In this document: positions 62,001 through 64,000 of the stretch, piece after piece
How the letters are laid out: each line of letters opens with the position of its first letter
How positions within the stretch are numbered: the stretch's first letter is position 1
Assembly: GCA_963758335.1 (NCBI GenBank)
Contig: CAVWVF010000007.1
Coordinates: 124,001 to 188,000, forward strand
Direction of reading: 5' to 3'
Length of the DNA: 64,000 bases
Source of the DNA: Roseiarcus sp963758335
Lineage (GTDB): Bacteria; Pseudomonadota; Alphaproteobacteria; Rhizobiales; Beijerinckiaceae
The notes under the pieces: model-generated
Database searches by the model: none
What the model was told of the DNA's origin: nothing
The model's input: only the letters and a program-made list of their open reading frames with translations
Made by a program: the position numbers and the translations under genes

Positions 62001-63545
62001 TCAGGCCTCCGGGAGGGCCCGGGCGCGCGCGGCGCCCGATCGCGTCGGCAGCGTGATGAGAAAGCGGGCGCCGCAATAGAAGTCGTGAGACTTCGCGGGC
62101 GCGAGCTCGATCGCGCCGCCGTTGCGGGCGACCAAGTCTGCGGCGATGGAGAGGCCGAGGCCGGCGCCGACCTCGCTCGTCGACTTGTGAAACGGCTCGA
62201 AGATGCGCTCGCTCTGATCGGCCGGGAACCCGGGGCCGGTGTCGCTGATCTCGAGGATGGCGTCGCCGTCGGTGCGGATCGCGGCGAAGCGGATCGCTTT
62301 CGGCCGGCTGGCGGCCGCGCCTTTCGTTAGCAGCGCCTGGGCGGCGTTGCGGCTCAGGTTCTCGAGCACGCGCAGGATGTGGTCGGGATCGGCGTAGATT
62401 TCGAACCGGGGCGGAATGGCGACCTGATAGTCGATCGCTTCGGCGTATTCGGCATGAGCCAACTCGACGAGCTGTCGCACGAGTTCGCTGAGATCGAACG
62501 GCCGCCGCTCGGGCGGCTGCTCCCGCCCCGCGCCGTAGGTCAGCGTCGCCTGGCAGAATTGGATCGCCCGGTCGAGCGTCGCGACCAGCCGAGGGGCGAG
62601 GCGCTGCGCCAGCGGATCCGGAATGGCGGCGAGGCGATCCGAAATGAGCTGCGCCGCGGTCAGCATGTTGCGCAGGTCGTGGTTGATGCGCGCCACCGCC
62701 ATGCCGAGTTCGGCCAGCCGCTTGCCCTGCGCCAGTTCGTGTGCGAGCGTGCCCTGCATTGCGGCGAGCGCGGTTTCCGCGCGGCCGATCTCGTCGTGGC
62801 GCCCGCTCGGGGCGATCACGCGCGATATGTCCTGCGGACGCTCGCCGAACGCGATGATGTTCGTGGTGAGCCGCCGGACGGGCCGCAGCACCATCTGCCA
62901 AAGCGCCGCCCACAGCACGCAGGTGACCACCGCCGCGATCATCAGGAGGATGTTGAGAATCGTGTGCGAGACGCGCCACAGCGCCTGCTTGAGCGGCGTC
63001 TCGTCGAGCGTGACGGCGATCCCCGATTCGTCGGGCGAGGCTCCGTCGGACACTCGGATTATGGTTCCAGGCGCGGCGAACACCGTCCCGAACGCCGCGC
63101 GGATGCTGTCGAAGAACGTTTCCCTGTCGAGATTGACCGTCTCGATCGAGGCGAGGGATTCGCCCTGCTCGCCGTGCTCAGCGAGCAAGCGCCATCCGGA
63201 CGGCGTCGAGACCGCGATCGATTTCACCCCCACGCTCGCAAGGATCTTGCGCGAGAGGTCTGCAGGGAGTTCGTCCGCTCCGCCGCCGTCGAAGGCCTGG
63301 AAGGCGGTCTGAGCCGCCGTAAGCTTGTTGTGGAGCCATGTCTCGCGAAACGCGGCGAGGCGCGTGACGTAGAAGAGCGCCATCGCGAGCAGGACGAAGC
63401 CGAGGGTGACCACGAGCACGCGGCCCGCCAGTCCGGGGCGCCGCAGTCGGTGAGACGCGGCAGGAGCGGCCGCGGCCGGCAAAAACGTCTCGGCCGAGGC
63501 GCCCGTCTCGTTCCCTCTCTTGCGTTGAGCCGGCAGATCCAGCAT
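62001..63545 (-). CDS. Membrane sensor histidine kinase with HAMP domain
   Basis: A 514-residue two-component kinase. Two membrane helices bracket a periplasmic domain: GLAGRVLVVTLGFVLLAMAL near 45-65 and ILNILLMIAAVVTCVLWAAL near 215. A HAMP linker follows (LRPVRRLTTNIIAFGERPQD). The phosphoacceptor His is in ARINHDLRNMLTAAQLISDR. ATP-binding boxes are ENLSRNAAQALL, ISDTGPGFPAD and GAGLGLSIAADLVARNGG. ATG at 63545 follows GGAGGG; an ATG at 63650 overlaps the next gene. No response regulator is adjacent in the window. Confidence 0.92.
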   Translation of the reverse strand: MLDLPAQRKRGNETGASAETFLPAAAAPAASHRLRRPGLAGRVLVVTLGFVLLAMALFYVTRLAAFRETWLHNKLTAAQTAFQAFDGGGADELPADLSRKILASVGVKSIAVSTPSGWRLLAEHGEQGESLASIETVNLDRETFFDSIRAAFGTVFAAPGTIIRVSDGASPDESGIAVTLDETPLKQALWRVSHTILNILLMIAAVVTCVLWAALWQMVLRPVRRLTTNIIAFGERPQDISRVIAPSGRHDEIGRAETALAAMQGTLAHELAQGKRLAELGMAVARINHDLRNMLTAAQLISDRLAAIPDPLAQRLAPRLVATLDRAIQFCQATLTYGAGREQPPERRPFDLSELVRQLVELAHAEYAEAIDYQVAIPPRFEIYADPDHILRVLENLSRNAAQALLTKGAAASRPKAIRFAAIRTDGDAILEISDTGPGFPADQSERIFEPFHKSTSEVGAGLGLSIAADLVARNGGAIELAPAKSHDFYCGARFLITLPTRSGAARARALPEA

Positions 63546-63555
63546 CGCTTGCTCT

Positions 63556-64000
63556 TCACCCTCCGAGATCGTCTTCGATATAGGCTCGAATGATGGCCGG
63601 AAAATCCGTTTCCGCGCGAAAACCGAGGCTTTTCGCTCGGGCGGGGTCAAAGGCCCGCGGCCAGCCGGCCACGATGCGCGCGATCATCTCGTTCGGCTCC
63701 CGACGGATCAGACGCGTCGCCTCGTCGCCGGCGACCCGCCTCAAAGCCTCGATTTGCTCGCCGACGGTCGCCGAAACGCCCGGCATGGTCAGCGTTCGCC
63801 GGCTCCCGAGCCGCGCCGGATCGAGCTCGGCCGCGCGCAGGAGGAACTGGACCGCCGAGCGAGGCGAGGCGTGCCAGTGGCGCACGCCGTCGTCGACCGG
63901 CAGGATTGCTTCCTTCCCAGCCAGCGGCTCCCGGATAATGCCTGAAAAGAATCCGGAAGCGGCCTTGTTCGGCGCGCCGGGTCGCACGCAGATGGTCGGC
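63556..64000 (-). CDS. denD: NAD-dependent epimerase/dehydrogenase, DenD-like, partial
   Basis: The gene enters from the right edge; about 148 C-terminal residues are visible. RPGAPNKAASGFFSGIIREP, VRHWHASPRSAVQFLLRAAE, TLTMPGVSATVGEQIEALRR and IVAGWPRAFDPARAKSLGFR are characteristic of D-erythronate dehydrogenase-like SDR proteins. The Rossmann fold and active site lie outside the window. The symbol is given on this C-terminal similarity only. Confidence 0.75.
   Translation of the reverse strand, partial: PTICVRPGAPNKAASGFFSGIIREPLAGKEAILPVDDGVRHWHASPRSAVQFLLRAAELDPARLGSRRTLTMPGVSATVGEQIEALRRVAGDEATRLIRREPNEMIARIVAGWPRAFDPARAKSLGFRAETDFPAIIRAYIEDDLGG

Noticed and set aside
60360..62330. A 656-codon open frame on the plus strand across the Nudix and nadK genes
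   Set aside because: It is the antisense shadow of two certain genes, is very rich in Arg, Gly and Asp, and has no similarity.

Overview
The window is about 65% GC and reads as the chromosome of an alphaproteobacterium, most likely Hyphomicrobiales (Beijerinckiaceae/Methylocystaceae-like). That placement is an inference from gene content and style: a TalB-type transaldolase, a YXWGXW-repeat exported protein, a phasin-like protein, an AsmA-like envelope protein, an EcfG-type (GGAAC-N16-CGTT) stress promoter, and small intergenic AATTCCCTG repeats. No rRNA, tRNA or CRISPR array was found.

Layout. 1-2.2 kb: partial polysaccharide-type gene, lipB, IS110 remnant. 1.9-3.9 kb: a divergent pair of unknown genes. 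4.3-6 kb: tal, a His-rich peptide and a Cys-rich zinc-type protein. 6.0-9.2 kb: a HigBA toxin-antitoxin remnant whose antitoxin gene is split by a group II intron that itself contains a second, intact-looking group II intron (a twintron). 9.3-14.1 kb: a lower-GC two-gene module (DUF1828), chromate transporter, and an IS66-type element with an 8-bp target duplication. 14-25 kb: antiporter, M23 peptidase, 1-Cys peroxiredoxin, large AsmA-like protein, molybdate uptake (mop, modABC), deaminase. 25-27.2 kb: a formate-dehydrogenase-like fragment and tyrS, whose 3' tail has been replaced while the native tail lies just behind it. 27-33 kb: YXWGXW protein, thiL, inositol-phosphatase family, aldose-epimerase family, folD. 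33-38 kb: the stress operon prkA-yeaH-spoVR. 38-53 kb: a wrecked denitrification/NO cluster (sco, nirV, nirK, PAS, nnrS, membrane protein, DsrC-like, Crp/Fnr, hemerythrin, norD fragment), invaded by IS1634, group II intron pieces, a type I restriction gene with an Abi-type partner, a transposase fragment and IS630. 53-60 kb: collagen-like gene, and a LysR/cupin/aldo-keto reductase/MFS/decarboxylase/alcohol dehydrogenase cluster with many single-base frameshifts, closed by a 340-bp MITE related to the IS1634 copy. 60-64 kb: Nudix hydrolase, nadK, sensor kinase and a partial epimerase.

Two themes run through the window. First, pieces derived from the two group II introns at 6-9 kb reappear inside nirK and between nirV and sco, and the nirK and sco copies both stop just after intron domain V. 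Second, accessory genes carry many one-base indels, several in homopolymer runs, while long housekeeping genes are intact. Sequencing error and genuine decay cannot be told apart from the sequence alone.
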